64,000 nt of DNA from the NCBI GenBank assembly GCA_034440615.1, contig JAOTOM010004012.1:1-64000 (forward strand), written 5' to 3'. Below, one piece after another: positions 1 through 12,874 of this stretch (positions within the stretch are counted from its first letter, which is position 1; every line of letters begins with the position of its first letter). The DNA comes from Ashinkailepas kermadecensis. Taxonomy: Eukaryota > Arthropoda > Thecostraca > Neolepadidae. A program made the translations under genes and the position numbers. The notes beneath the pieces are model-generated. The model did not search any database and was not told the DNA's origin. It worked only from the letters and a program-made list of their open reading frames with translations.

Positions 1-747
1 GCTGCAGGACTTCGTCTTTGAGTAGTAAGTGAGTTCCGCTTTTAAGTGCCCAGCGATGATATGTTGTGCAATAAAATCGCAGATGCCTACACCTGAGTTT
101 GTTCCCTGGTGACCACATAGGAATGAAAACACAATTTGTTAGTTTATTTCAATGTCGAAGATTTTTAATTGCAACTATTAGGACTGTCTGCTCAACCCGG
201 TTGAGAAAATGTCATATATTTACCATTTCGGCCAAATACGAGGGAAACTGTGGTCCGCACGTTAACAGCGAAGATCCCAGTAGTTCCTACTTGGTCCGCT
301 AGATGAGCGGCGTATCTAAGTGCTTGACGCGGGCGCCGATGTATTTTCGTCTCAAATGTTTTCCATATTGTGATGGTTTCTCACCTCGCACCCATGAAAA
401 AAATAACCCGCCTGTCGTAATCTGTAGCCAGCGACGAACCCTAGTGTGTGCCCACAAAATATGTAAGGAAGCTGCGTGAAGCGCACCATTCTTCTCTCCA
501 CTCAACAGGATTGTTTGTGGTTTCATCTCTCCCACTTCCTGAAAGGTTCAATGTTATGTCCCAGCATATAATGTGCACCCACCAAGATAAGGCGAAATTT
601 GCACCCTTGATATCAACCGATGTTTAGAACTTGATTTATTGCAATGGTCAACCGGTCCCATTGGCTGTCGTGTTGCAAAACGGAGCCAACGCCGATCCGG
701 CGTCACACAAAGCACAAGTTGGCTCGTTTGCACTGAACAGCAGTCTG
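1..747. other. unique sequence, no supported gene
   Basis: No frame shows recognisable protein similarity, and no tandem repeat or RNA gene was seen. Short open frames occur on both strands without codon-like character. Confidence 0.5.
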
Positions 748-909
748 ATGGCGTTCCATGATGACAATAATGAGCTTCCGTGGCCCCACCGGGCCCATGT
801 AATGGCGTTCCACGGCGGCAATAATGTGCTTCCATGGCCCGACCGGGCCCGTATAATGGCATTCCACGGCGGCAATAATGTGCTTCCGTGCCCCGACCGG
901 GCCCATGAA
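748..909. repeat. 54-bp minisatellite, 3 copies
   Basis: Copies begin at 748, 802 and 856, each starting with ATGGC(G/A)TTCC and ending with a GACCGGGCCC-like block. The first copy is the most diverged (GATGAC where the others read GGCGGC). The unit is a multiple of three, so open frames persist on both strands through it. These open frames are not evidence of a gene. Confidence 0.85.
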
Positions 910-2040
910 CCTTTGCCTGTTCCACCTGAAGCGCATCCACGGTGGAAGGACACGTGGGGCGCATTCCCCCTCTCGCTCGAAGCAAATGCCGCTCTTCTCA
1001 GAACTTGGCGCCCCTGGAGGTACAACAGGCGTCCCTCGGCAAGATCCAGCCGCACCTCCTCTGATTTATTTTCGCCAGGAGGCGCCCCTCTGAGAGAAAT
1101 CAGCTCGGACAGGCCCGACTGCAACTCCTCGCCAATTTGTGTTATCAACAACTATCTTTTATTCGGGGAAATGGTACCCCCTGAAACAGCAGCCCCTCTC
1201 CTCCCCCGACCGGAATGTCTGTATTCGCCTTTTTGTTTCACCAGAGACAGAGCAGCACGGGGACACCCCAGTGCTGTGTCACACACCAGCCGCCGAGGGA
1301 GTTGACGTGTGAGTGTCGCTCTCCGCTCTCGATCACAAGTCTATGGCCACTTGCTCATCCCATTCGGTGACGCGCTTTGATGCCCAGTGTGGCGGCAAGT
1401 ATTGACCGTAAACCAGGTTCGCACCGCCGACCATAGATGGCAGCAGCGACGGTGATGCGGCACGCCGTCCGGCGGCAAGATCGCACCAATTGGAGACGTC
1501 CTCTCAAGGCTATGGCGCCGGCTGGGAGGAGGAACGTCAGGCAGGCAGCTGCAGTGACTCCGGTGGCCCCAGTCAGCGACGGCGAGCATTCTGCCGACTT
1601 GTTGGACTCGGCTGCCAGCAGAAACGGACCCAAAGGGAGGGGCCGGGGCTGGCGACGGCCACCTTCCACAAGCACCAACGCTGAATGGCACGTCATTGGT
1701 AGTATGCGTAGCATCTCACTGCGTGACTGGTAACGACGATAAAAGGATTTCAACATGCCCCGGTAAACATAGTGTCGGAAGAGCGTGTTGAAGGGTATGG
1801 GTGGCATCCCAGGCCTGATCCAGCCTTGGAATTTTCCAAGACTGTAATCCATCATGACATCATGCAATCATCATGTAATCATGTAATCCATGAAGAAGAA
1901 AAAAACGTGGCTGAGCATCCGAGGTCGGAGGTACTTGGTCGATTCTGAACCCAGGATGGATCACGCACCCATTGAGTTCGGGGCCGGTTCCCACCAGCGA
2001 ACAGCAATAAATGCCTGATAAGAAATCTTGCTCGTTCATC
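910..2040. other. unique sequence, no supported gene
   Basis: Moderately GC-rich. Open frames of about 100 to 220 codons overlap on both strands but show no family I recognise. No tandem array was seen here. Confidence 0.45.
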
Positions 2041-2345
2041 GCTCCCCATGGCACACATGTCCAAACGGACCCAGCTCCCCATGGCACACATGTCCAAACG
2101 GACCCAGCTCCCCATGGCACACATGTCCAAACGGACCCAGCTCCCCATGGCACACATGTCCAAACGGACCCAGCTCCCCATGGCACACATGTCCAAACGG
2201 ACCCAGCTCCCCATGGCACACATGTCCAATCGGACCCAGCTCCCCATGGCACACAGTCCAAACGGACCCAGCTCCCCATGGCACACATGTCCAAACGGAC
2301 CCAGCTCCCCATGGCACACATGTCCAAACGGACCCAGCTCTCCAA
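2041..2345. repeat. 33-bp minisatellite, about 9 copies
   Basis: Near-identical units start with GCTCCCCATGGCACACATG. Copies begin at 2041, 2074, 2107, 2140, 2173, 2206 and 2239, and one copy near 2250 has lost two bases (CACACAGTCC). The unit is a multiple of three and keeps frames open on both strands. Low divergence suggests recent expansion. Confidence 0.95.
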
Positions 2346-2798
2346 CTCCTGTGCTACAAAGTAGTGTTGGCTGCATGTTGATCGGAACAGTAGTGGTGGG
2401 CAAGCTGTGGCGGTTGCAACAGTCCACCCAAGTCGCCACATTAAACGAATACAATTCGTAAAACGAATTATCATGTTCCGTGCTAAACTTCTAGACCAGA
2501 GGCAAAGTGTGCGAGGCAGCCCATCCGTTGCCAGTGTCGTGATCACACATCACGTGCCTGTGGAACCCTGCCAAAATCGTGCTCGACGGCTGGCCAGCAC
2601 CTATGGTTTTCACATCGTGTCTGAACGCCACGTACACGAACTGCGTCGTACCGGTGATAATTAACGGCAGAGGACAGGTACGTGACATTCCAATTACTTT
2701 TTAAGCAAGCCTGCGTCACTGACGACCTGATGGGTTGCCGAAAGCGTGGACAAAAACGGCACGGGAATTTCGAACTGATTATACTTTGCTTTCTAGCA
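2346..2798. other. unique sequence, no supported gene
   Basis: No tandem repeat and no recognisable protein or RNA signal. Confidence 0.4.
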
Positions 2799-3380
2799 GG
2801 CGCGCACCCAGGATTTTTCCATGGGGGCCGGACCAAAGGGACTGGCCGGCTCCAAGGGCACTTGACCGGCTCTAAAGGGCACTTTGCGGCCCGGGGCACA
2901 CTGGAAGGTTTGCTGACCGGGGGGGGCGTAATTTTCCTGGGACACGTTATATGTTATAGCACCGAACCCTTGTATTTACAATAATATTTCCAAAACATGC
3001 AGCCTGCATGCATTATGTCGTGAGATGAGGTTGCCCGCTTACCTTTGATGTAAAAGTACGCAGGATGTGGATTTCTGCAAGGATGATAACAGCTGACACG
3101 AACTGCCCTGCACAAGGCACAGGGCAGGGTACAGGGCAGGGACAAGGGACCTTTTAAAAAAAAAGGGACACAATTGGGAAAAAGGAAAAGGAAAAAAAAG
3201 GAGAGGGGGATTTTTTTTAGGCCAAAGGGCAGTTTGGGCCCAAAGGGCCCTTTGGCCAGGCGGGCACTAAGGCGGTGATTTTGGGCTAAATTTGGGACAT
3301 TCCGGCCAGGGCTTTTCGGTCAAGGGCACTTTTGTCCATGGGGGTGGCCGGCCCCTGGCCCCTCGTGCTATGCCTTCTAG
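2799..3380. mobile_element. degenerate G-rich MITE-like remnant
   Basis: The left edge reads GCGCACCCAGGATTTTTCC, the kind of end shared by other remnants in the window (near 7386, 16932 and 55230). It is followed by repeated AAGGGCAC and GGCCGG blocks, G homopolymers, and a closing stretch near 3340 with CATGGGGGTGGCCGG. No coding capacity is seen. The assignment rests on the edge sequence and low complexity only, and the boundaries are uncertain. Confidence 0.4.
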
Positions 3381-5035
3381 TGAGGGTTTTTTAAGACGTC
3401 ACGCAAAATTATTTGCTCGGATTTCCTTGAATCGGAACATGAGCAAAACTTAGAATTTCGGGAAAGCGTTTGAGCGTTTGTTTTTCTCTAAATCAGCGAT
3501 ACGCGTGAAAAAAAAATGAAGAAACTTTGCAGCCCCGACAAGCAGGATATCTTGGGAAAAGGCAGATATGGAAACGCTAAGCGAACTCTTCAGAAATTAA
3601 GTGATGCCTTTCAGACGGTAATACTCTTTCAACATACTCCATTTATACACATACATCTTACGTGCTACTTACTCATATAGCAAGTCGGTACTTAATACCC
3701 ACGCAAGGCAGTATCATAAATTCACCATCCATTTGTGCATGCACATGCGTATGTGAAGTACCAAATGTTGCCTAAAGTTAAGCATGCCGCAGTACATCGG
3801 GCCCATGATAAAGGTACTGATGCAGGAGCCAGTTGCCTTTCATATATTTTGTTCCGTCCTTTCAAACTTGAAGCCACAACAAATTTAAGAGGTAATCATA
3901 TAAATATTTTTCACAAAATATCATTGTATATTAAAGGTATGGGTGTCGCCACCGCTGGATCTGGACCTCACCTGATATTTTTTCGTGGGGCCCGATCCCA
4001 CTTGGAAATCCGGATAGCTTTGGAAAATACGGTATCTTTCTAAAGCTTCCCAGTTCCTGAATGAGGTGACATCTGAACCTGGTATGTACATGGATTCGCC
4101 CGACGGTCCGCCACGGTTCCACCACGGTCGCTGCTACCATGGCACACGGCAGGTCGGAGCAGTGGGCCCGCCTTCCTGTCCGATCTCTCCTTAAATATGT
4201 GCTACCTTTGCAAGTGTTGTGCAGCTACTGCATAGCATCGTGCATGGCAAAACAGCAAACATAATTTTGCTCTTCCTCCATACTAGCTAGAGCTGGGATG
4301 ACAATCTTCATTGCTCTTTTGGTTACCAGCTGCTGAATAAGATGATTTCTCTATAGCAATAACCAACAATAGCAATAGCGATTGATACGGTAACGACAAC
4401 AACCCTAAATGTATAAAAGTATAGGTAATAGTAGATGTCTAAAAGTCAAGTAAATGTCTAAAAATTCGGGTAGTGAACTACCATTTCATGCCAGAGGAAA
4501 CACGTTTTGTCTCTACGATGAGGAGGCGGGGCTGTTTGCGTCTGGGTCATACAGGGACATAGAAGCATGGGAAGTGCAGTGGCTGCAGCTTTCGATGAAC
4601 TGACCTGAAAATGTTCACCGCAAAAATAAAAACACAAAGTTTTTGTCTCCACAACACAAGTTACACCGAAATTCCAGTTTGTCGTTCAAGCGATGAGGGC
4701 ACGAGGATGGGCACAGGATATAGCCACGGTTTTGCCCCTCGACCTTGAAAAGCGTTCCTACGCCCCTGAGTTTGGGCCCCACCTGGAAGCTGCAGGTCAT
4801 GACGTCATTGAGAAAAGGGTGTGTTTTCCGCACATGCGCCCTCTCACTTGCAGACTGTACCTACAGCTCCATAGGTAGCAGGAGATCGGAATAATTTCAC
4901 CTCTGTAGCTTCTGACTGAAAGGTACCTGTTCATAATTTTTGTTTTGCAGGGCTTTCCGGAAGCGTGCTTTCCTGTAAATGGGTGGCTGGGTACCGATGT
5001 TGATTTGTGGTTCGCATGTGTGTAGGCGGCATATG
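3381..5035. other. AT-rich unique sequence, no supported gene
   Basis: No long open frame with family resemblance, no tandem array and no tRNA-like box pair. Short homopolymer runs only. Confidence 0.45.
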
Positions 5036-5292
5036 CTTCTGGGGTATGGGGTATGGGGTATGGTGTATGGGGTATGGTGTATGGCAGGCATGAAGTTCCG
5101 TTTGTGGGGTATGGTGTATGGTGTATGGCAGGCATGAAGTTCCGTTTGTGGGGTATGGTGTATGGTGTATGGCAGGCATGAAGTTCCGTTTGTGGGGTAT
5201 GGTGTATGGTGTATGGTGTATGGTGTATGGCAGGCATGAAGTTCCGTTTGTGGGGTATGGTGTATGGTGTATGGCAGGCATGAAGTTCCGTT
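5036..5292. repeat. 44-bp minisatellite with a nested 7-mer
   Basis: A core GGCAGGCATGAAGTTCCG recurs at 5083, 5127, 5171, 5229 and 5273. Spacing is 44 bp except once, where it is 58 bp. The spacer between cores is a run of the 7-mer GGTGTAT, and the 58-bp copy carries two extra 7-mers. This is a repeat within a repeat, with the inner unit changing copy number independently. Confidence 0.95.
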
Positions 5293-6912
5293 GTCATCAG
5301 TGAGGGTGCCCAAATGTTTAACGCGCAAGGTTGGGATTAAAAAGTTGTCTCCTCTCAGGATTTTTTTCGCAGTGGTTATGACCGAAACGAGCCAAGAAGG
5401 ATCAGCCCTTTCGGATATGTGGAGAACGTTACCAGGGGTGGATTTTGTAATGCCACTAGGGAGCGGAACTGACGCACTTTCAAACTCCACTTGATCTGTT
5501 TTACGCTCATAGGCCATACAGTTCAAGTGAAAATGTCTGGAGGGTGGCTAAGCCCTTCCCCCCCCCCCCCATATATGCATCAGTTTCCACCCCTGACTAA
5601 TAACATACACCATCGTCTCCGTCACTGCAAAATACTGCCGGGGACGTATGCGTCTGTAGCAACAAGACAGTGCATGTTGGTGCATGATTTACATCCGTCT
5701 ACAATTGGCAGAAATCCAACTACACGCTTGAACAATATTGAGCGGATATGTCCGCTTCAACTCCAATGTTAGCGGGCCCCATGCCAGGCACATCGACAAA
5801 CGTTTCAAATGTGAAAATCTTCCGGTAACTTTGGATTGGCGGCCGTCGAAGTTGATAGGCTGGCTTCGGGTCCGGTCCGATAGTTGTTGGCGGGCGGCCG
5901 GCCGCGCGGTGGACCAGACGGTCGGCCCACCGCACTCTTCATGGTCTTTGGCTGATGGGCACGAGCTTGAGCATCAACAATCTTACAATTAACTGACCGT
6001 CAATCCTCCCGATAAGCACGTCTGCACCACACGGCCTGAACCGTACCCACCACACCGGCAACGGAATCCTTGCGGACCACAGAACTCTTCTAAGCGGACA
6101 GAGCGAAGGCGGAAAACGGCGGATGAGTACCAGGCTACACACGGCAAATCGCCAAGTCAATGAAATGGACATCGGAACGCGAAGTAATCTTAGCAAATGA
6201 TCTCTGCATAGCACTTTATCGAGATAAAGTAGATCATATGTAACTGTAGTTTTTGCGAATATGCTAGCGATCATCCCGAATACGTAAATAAGGATAGGCC
6301 TACACCCATGTGTAGGACCATCTGTAGGATGTTTGTCCTTGTCAAGGACTAAATATCCCACGTGCAGACGGCTCACTTCGCAGAGCAGCCTCTGAAAGTT
6401 CCCGGCTGCCCATTGGCTGCGAATTAATTCCATTAGTTAATGTAACGGAGTGGCCTGGATGTGTAGATTACCTCGTCGATAGTCGAAAGTCGATGTCGAT
6501 AGTCGACCAGACAGACTGCGTGCTCGCAAGGTCTTAACGAACACGCCAACGAACAATAAAATGATGTCATAAAGACTCTATCTCCTAGCCGCTATTACCT
6601 GCAAGCAATTCACATCGACAGGTAAATTGTTTCAAGCATGAATATACGTCGCACGCATTGATAGCAGAGCGGCCTAACCCTCTAAGGAGGATTCGCTGTG
6701 TGTACGTCGTGCACATTGGTGCAACACATTCAGATTCATATCCATCGCACAAGTCGGCCATGAGCGGTCTCAAGTGTACCATAATGAAGCATAGCACTGA
6801 GGAAATAGCGTAGTTAAAGTCGGAAACTTGTAACAACACGTTCATCGCACTGCACGTACGCGGGTCGCAGCCGCGCTGGGCAGATTAGAAATCGATCGCC
6901 ACGTCACGACTG
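5293..6912. other. unique sequence, no supported gene
   Basis: Holds a C homopolymer near 5560 and a - strand open frame of about 160 codons (5939-6433) with no recognisable family. No array and no RNA gene. Confidence 0.4.
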
Positions 6913-7240
6913 AATACGTGGTAATTGGCATGGTGACCTGGCGGACAAGCAGCTGCTGTCAATACGTGGTAATTGGCATGGTGACCTGGCGGACAAGCAG
7001 CTGCTGTCAATACGTGGTAATTGGCATGGTGACCTGGCGGACAAGCAGCTGCTGTCAATACGTGGTAATTGGCATGGTGACCTGGCGGACAAGCAGCTGC
7101 TGTCAATACGTGGTAATTGGCATGGTGACCTGGCGGACAAGCAGCTGCTGTCAATACGTGGTAATTGGCATGGTGACCTGGCGGACAAGCAGCTGCTGTC
7201 ATTGGCATGGTGACCTGGCGGACAAGCAGCTGCTGTCATT
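6913..7240. repeat. 48-bp minisatellite, 6 full copies plus 1 partial
   Basis: Almost identical units begin with AATACGTGGTAATTGGCATG at 6913, 6961, 7009, 7057, 7105 and 7153. A last copy at 7201 lacks the first 11 bases. The unit is a multiple of three. Near-perfect identity indicates a young array or recent homogenisation. Confidence 0.97.
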
Positions 7241-7382
7241 CGGACGGTGAACAATTCACACATTCTGACCTGCGTGGTGCACGTGACCGATGTGCTACTG
7301 TATTCCTATGGAGGAACTGTGCTTCAAAATAAAAGTTTTGCATCGCAATGGAAATCAGTTGTGTGGGAGTATGCTTCTCACA

Positions 7383-7640
7383 CAGTGGCGCATCCAGGAT
7401 TTGGACAATGCAATGTGGAGGGGAGGGGTCCGTAATTTGGGTGCCGCTTGGACATGAGTGCCCCTACCATGATATTGTTTGCTGACCTGGGGGTGGGGGG
7501 GGGGTGCACTCCGAAAATGTCTGGGCTGCATTGCAGGGGGCATCGTACCATAGGTGGCGTTATTCTTCGTGGGTTTGGTGGTGTCGAGACAGTTTGCAAC
7601 GCATATCCTTCAATTAATCCAAACAGCATGGGCTTCAGCC
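7383..7640. mobile_element. MITE-like remnant with CAGTGGCGCA end
   Basis: The left edge reads CAGTGGCGCATCCAGGATTT, matching the inverted right edges of remnants at 17193-17204 and 55230-55245. It is followed by G-rich low-complexity sequence including a G run at about 7490-7503. No transposase is present. The right boundary was not found. Confidence 0.45.
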
Positions 7641-7765
7641 CCCTCCGTCAGCCCAGGCATAGAGTACACAAGGGGGCAAGGGGTACGTGTCTTCTCATAG
7701 CATCGGAATGGACGCATTCGAGAGGGAAAAGAAAGTTAAAAATCGTCCTTCGGAATATTGTTTTC

Positions 7766-7800
7766 CTTATATATATATATATATATAAATATATAATACG
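7766..7800. repeat. (AT)n microsatellite
   Basis: Uninterrupted TA dinucleotides of about 20 bp, then a short imperfect extension. Confidence 0.9.
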
Positions 7801-7904
7801 ACAATCACCCGATGCCGAATTTCTATTTTTGAACTCGAACAAAAATGGTTCAGGAGCTGGACGGGCCATTGGGAACTGGTAGGTTTCTTGATACCTGATA
7901 GGGC

Positions 7905-8556
7905 CCTTGTCCCACATGAGAGCTGGTGGTTCTGGTGAGCTTGAGGGCCCCTGAGAGCTTGAGAGTTTTGATGGGGCAATGACCGGCGTGCAGGGCCTCT
8001 GACGGACCGATGTCAGGGACCCCTGGGACGATTAAGAGGCCCTTGGCGATGTAGACGGTCCCGGAGCGATGAAGGAGGCCCCCGAGTCGATGGGGAGTGC
8101 CCATGGGCGGAGACTGAGGGCCTCGGGTCGGGTCTAAGTGAAGGGTCTCTGGGCGGACGAAGTGGTCCCGGGTCGGTGGAAGGCCCCGGAGCTGACAGAG
8201 AGGGCCCCTACCAGCAAAAGGTGTCACTGAGCCCACGGGGAGGGGTCCAGAGGTGACAGAAGGGACACCTGAACCGACGAAGAGGGCTCCTCATTCGACC
8301 GAGAGGGCCAAAGTCACCGGAAAAGATCCCGGGTCACCGGAGAGAACCCAGAGCCGGCACGAAAGACATCTAGGCCCAAGTCCATGTGGAGGGACCAAAG
8401 TCGATGTGAAGAGCCCTAGACTGATGGAGGGCACCTCGGACCGTTGTAAGGACTCTCGGCCTGACGGAGAAGGTCCTGACCAGTAAGGAGGGCCCCTGAG
8501 CCAGCGAAGAGAGCTTCCGTGCAGTCAAGGGACTGCCACGTGGGCCATGTGAACAT
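7905..8556. repeat. ancient degenerate 21-bp repeat, about 30 copies
   Basis: Written in rows of 20 to 22 bases, the stretch lines up on a loose consensus like GACGAAGAGGGCCCCTGAGCC. This is clearest at 8255-8320 and 8460-8550. Individual copies differ at many positions and by single-base indels. It is much older than the crisp arrays around it. Confidence 0.65.
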
Positions 8557-8884
8557 TTCCTGCAGTCATGCGGCAAGGTGAGGTGTCACCAAACCAGTAC
8601 ACAAGGGACCACTGCGACGGTGCATGGTGTCGCATTGCAGCGGGCTTGCATGGCTCACATTGCGCATATTGCAGCGGAGTGGCCACAGCCGGTTGGTGCT
8701 CAGCGAGCTGCGGAATATGACGTCATCCGTGTGCTGCTCAAACGACAACAATAGTGCAGGTGCAGTTCGCACAATCTGACGCTTGCTGTACGAAATGTGG
8801 TCGGTAAGTGGGCCCACACCCGGAGGCTGGGTTCACTCTCTGGTCGGTAAGTAGGCCCCAGATAGGCATGTAGCCACTTGAGAC
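8557..8884. other. unique sequence, no supported gene
   Basis: No array, RNA gene or recognisable protein. A short duplicated phrase, TGGTCGGTAAGTNGGCCC, occurs twice near 8800 and 8843. Confidence 0.4.
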
Positions 8885-8889
8885 ATATG

Positions 8890-9125
8890 TATGTGCGTTG
8901 TGTAGCATGGGGCAATTAACACAAAGGTATGTATATTGTGTAGCATGGAGACCATTTGCACAAGTGCATGTGTATATTGTGTAGCATGGAGACCATATAC
9001 ACAAGTGTATGCGTATTGCATAGCGTGGAACTCATTGACACAAGTGTGTGTGTATTGTGTAGCATGGAGCCAATTGGCACATGTGCATGTGTATTATGTG
9101 AATTGTGTAGCGTGGAGCCAATTTC
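8890..9125. repeat. about 39-bp minisatellite, 6 copies
   Basis: The core TGTAGCATGGAG or a close variant starts at 8901, 8939, 8980, 9019, 9058 and 9106. Spacing is 38 to 48 bp, and copies are joined by ACACAAGTG-like links. Copies are moderately diverged. Confidence 0.85.
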
Positions 9126-10289
9126 GCGCATTTAAACACGCAGAAAGCCATTTGAAGCAACATCAACCAATTCCTATGGCAGGAGCACATTGGGTTTTTT
9201 TTCTCTGAAGAAATTGAATCTTTGTTTTGTCTGTAACTAAAGAAATACGGTAGTGGCCTTGCAGGCATGGACACGGTACATCAAATGTATCCCCATTACA
9301 TTTCACTGATGGGTCGAACGAAGGAACCCGCACCAGCCATATGACGTAAGCATGCACCAAGTACTTTGGACACCTTGGGACATCCTGCCCAGACAACCTT
9401 CACCCGAAGAGCAGCTTTCCAAAGTCTCTGGAAAGTATGAGATGGCGACTTTGCATCTCCGGCGACTTGGTTTCATCTCTATACGCACTAATGGTAAGTT
9501 TCCCAACGCTAGGTGGTTCTCAGCCACTCTTACGGGGTGCTCCAACATCACCTGTTAACAATGAACCTCCACCCATGGCTCCATCGGCATCGGCCGGATG
9601 TAAACTGAAATTGGCAGCCATGAAGAAAGCGGCAAAACAGTGATTCCTTCCTGTACTATTTGCCACCAAAAAAGCCCAACATTTGCGCCGAACACCGAGC
9701 AAAATCGTTTCCAACGGACGACGACCGTACGTATCGCATTTAACTGCCCGGTCCCGAGCAGTTAAACGGGTGGTCCCACCCATGTGCCGTCCTGGTGGAC
9801 CAGTTGTACTCGCGCCACCGGAAGCAGACAATTGATTTGCGGCCGGCGCCAGTGTTCGTGGCACGCGCAACCGTCTGTCGGTAGTTGGGTATTCATCGTT
9901 GGTGATATGAGGTATGGAGCGCCGCTGAGCATTAGCCGGTGGGCTGTCCGTGGCTGGTGACCATGGTCGGCGCCCGCCATTGCCCACCGTAACGTGTGCA
10001 GGTCACGCCGCTCGTCACTCCAACTGCTTAATTTCAGTGACCACCGCCGAAGTGATTTACTGAGTGATGGACTGGTTTTTAAGATATTCTTTGAATAATT
10101 TGTTTGGTGACAAAAGTAGCTTCGTTTGAAGGGAAGGCATTACAGAGTTATAAGGCATTACGAAGGGCTATTATATAGGCTTTATATATATATATATATT
10201 ATCTTATATTATGTTATATTATCTTATATAGCTATTATATTACGAAATTATATTGCATAATTTTGGTCGAGAGCATTATCTACTCACAT
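9126..10289. other. unique sequence with AT-rich tract
   Basis: No supported gene. From about 10180 to 10255 the sequence is almost pure A/T with repeated TATTATCTTATATTATG-like phrases and a short (TA)n run. Confidence 0.45.
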
Positions 10290-10465
10290 AGTTTGGCACG
10301 GTCGCCTGGTGCCTGCGCCCCGACTTTACCTGACCAGTTGCCAACTGGACATCCCAGTTGGAGGCGTTAATAGCGAGCTCGTGAAGCGACTTCAATCGGT
10401 TGTGCCAGAAGGGGAGACATTTGCAGGCCAGTGCTCTATCCACTGAGCTAGCCAGACTGATAAAG
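10290..10465 (-). mobile_element. tRNA-derived SINE, diverged copy
   Basis: Read on the - strand, it begins near 10455 with a tRNA A-box region, TGGCTAGCTCAGTGGATAG. It continues with sequence parallel to the SINE copies at 36.2 and 59.2 kb: GTCGCTTCACGAGCTCGC, then a GGCAACTGG block and a GGCGACCGTG block. The B box region is degraded (CAACCGATTGAAGTCG). The shared body beyond the tRNA-like head places it in the same family. It is the oldest of the three copies. Confidence 0.75.
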
Positions 10466-12869
10466 TGATGTAATACATTGCACTTTCGAATCGTCCTTGC
10501 GGCTGTTGTGATTCTGTTTTACGGCCACATGCCCCCGACCAATCACCACGTCAGTTGGCACGAGCACTACACTTCGTCAGCTGGGGGAAGCAGTGCATAC
10601 ATCCATGCCCTTCCGGAAATGTTGATTGGTGACCGAAGTTTCGTGTGTACGAAAGCATTGCACTCGAATTAGAGAGCGACCGTAACCCAAAGATCAGGTC
10701 TGACCAACTTGGCCACCGCACTAGGTCAGTAAAAACAAAATGGAAAATGGGCTGTAGTTCGCTATTGGAACCACCACTTTTGCTTTGTTTCCCGATCACG
10801 CTTAGACTACATCATATCAAATGACTAGGGCCTGAAGGGTGGGTGGGCACCGAAGCGACTGTCTCGAAAATGGACTGTGGTGTTCCACACACTGAACGAG
10901 ATTCTCACACACCAAAAGAAGATTTTAGGTCAATCATCTTTGACTTGAAAATTATCCGATATAAACCTGCATCTTCAACTCTTGTATTAAGAAATGGTCA
11001 CTAAATGCTGAGTGCCAAATGCTGCCATGCTCTTATACCGGGAAGTTTGCAATGCAGCCGATACGTGTGGTATTCCTTGTCATGGCGTACCTGACGTATG
11101 TCAGTGACAAAGCGTAACCAATACCGGCGTCATATTGCACTTTTGCCACCTTTTCCTTTCTCTTGACATCACAGATATTGATCATCTCTCAAAAGGTTCA
11201 TTTCACAATGTGACAATGCGTAGATCTACATCTACACACACATCCAAGACAGGCCGAAGCTCTCCAAGCCCCAAATAACAATCAACAAACAGCATAGGTT
11301 GACATAGTTATGATGGTCATTGACCCCTGTCGTACAATTCGACTATAGTACATGGCTGCGCTGGTACATGGTCAATGGCCTTCTAAGGAAAACGAAAACT
11401 ATTGAAAACCACCTACACAACAGTATATGGCAACGCACAATGTGTTTTTGTTGTCTGCAGGAGCTGGAATCGCCATGCATGATCGGTATCATTACAGTTG
11501 TAAGAGAAAACAATCGATCCTTACAACTATATTTTGGAAGAACAACTGTACTTCGACCAACCACAGCAGTGCCGACTACGTAAGAATGTGACGTGGAAGA
11601 AAGTGCCATTGATCGACAACCCCACTAAGTTCGAACTTCAGTCTCTAATTAATATGAACATGTGCCCAGTTTTGGATGCAGGGGTGCACGTTTCCTCTGC
11701 TGGACTTCTCCTCGTGCGGTTGAGTTGGGCGCATGCGCTTCTCTTCCAGCCGTGGCCCATGCATGGCAATGTACGTAGCTGTGTAGTTCGATAGGGAAGC
11801 GACATTTTTGTGCCCGGTAAGCTGGGCTGTGAATGATGGAGACAGGAGAACAACTGCAGTTGAGGCCTGACCTGAGTTCAGTTAGATAGATTGACCCCAT
11901 GCAGCCAGTATCACGGGAAAGCTCTTCTGATTTTGAAGCCCTCTTGCTACTGTGTGTTAGGTACCCACTACCCAGCAACGTATCTTACGGCGCGGTCTGA
12001 AGCCGAAATGCTCTGAGGTATGTTGGCGCGGTAATTTAGTCTAAAACAGGCGATAATATTTCGGGGTAAAACATTTCAGTATGTCAACTGCAAGTACTGA
12101 TGAGCAGGTTATGCGCAACATTCTTGAAGAATGTGCGAATTGTGATCATAATGCAACGTGGTAATATGCATATCCCATCTACCCCTGCCATCTTAGACTT
12201 GCTTTGTTTCATTGCATCTTCTCTCGAGTAGCAGGTCGCTCTAGTACGCCGCATCGGAAGTTGAAGTTGTGTGCATCTGGATGAAGATTATTAAAAGTGC
12301 ATTGCACTATGTTTATTCTTCAGGACCCCACTCGATGATAATGGTACCTGTCCAAAACAAAATGATGGTCATGTTATTAAATTAAGTGGCATGATGGAAA
12401 TTCCCAACATTTCGTTTTATCAACGGTGTTCATGAATTAATTCATTCTCAGCATTATCGTTCATAATTGTTTTAACTAGCACACTTACTCGTTTCCCTTG
12501 TCCGCTACACCAGCAATGGTCGATAGGACGAGCTTCAATGTGAAGAACTGGAGTATTAAGTAGCACTTCCACAGCACATCCACCACCCACCTTTCCTCCG
12601 AGAGATTGCAATGGACGCGTGAACGTCGGGTGAATAATGTCCTGGCAGTGCTTCCATCTGGACGATTCCCCCGCTTTGCCTGACGCACAACGGTCAGAAG
12701 ATTTAGACACCTGCAGACCGTTTGACGGCGGTTGTAGAACGCATGGAACAACCCCAGAAATCAGATGTCAGCTGGACTGACAATCGGTCGAGGCTCCGCC
12801 CCATACTGCGCTGCCGTAGCTCGGTTCAAAACGCCCGCACGACAAGGCGGCCTGCACTGGTGGTGTGAG
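10466..12869. other. unique sequence, no supported gene
   Basis: Read on both strands without finding a protein family, RNA gene or tandem array. Open frames are short and lack family resemblance. Confidence 0.45.
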
Positions 12870-12874
12870 GCGGT

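Noticed and set aside
6913..7240. Possible CRISPR array (regular 48-bp spacing)
   Set aside because: Units are identical throughout, with no unique spacers. The context is eukaryotic and there are no cas genes. The same holds for the other arrays.
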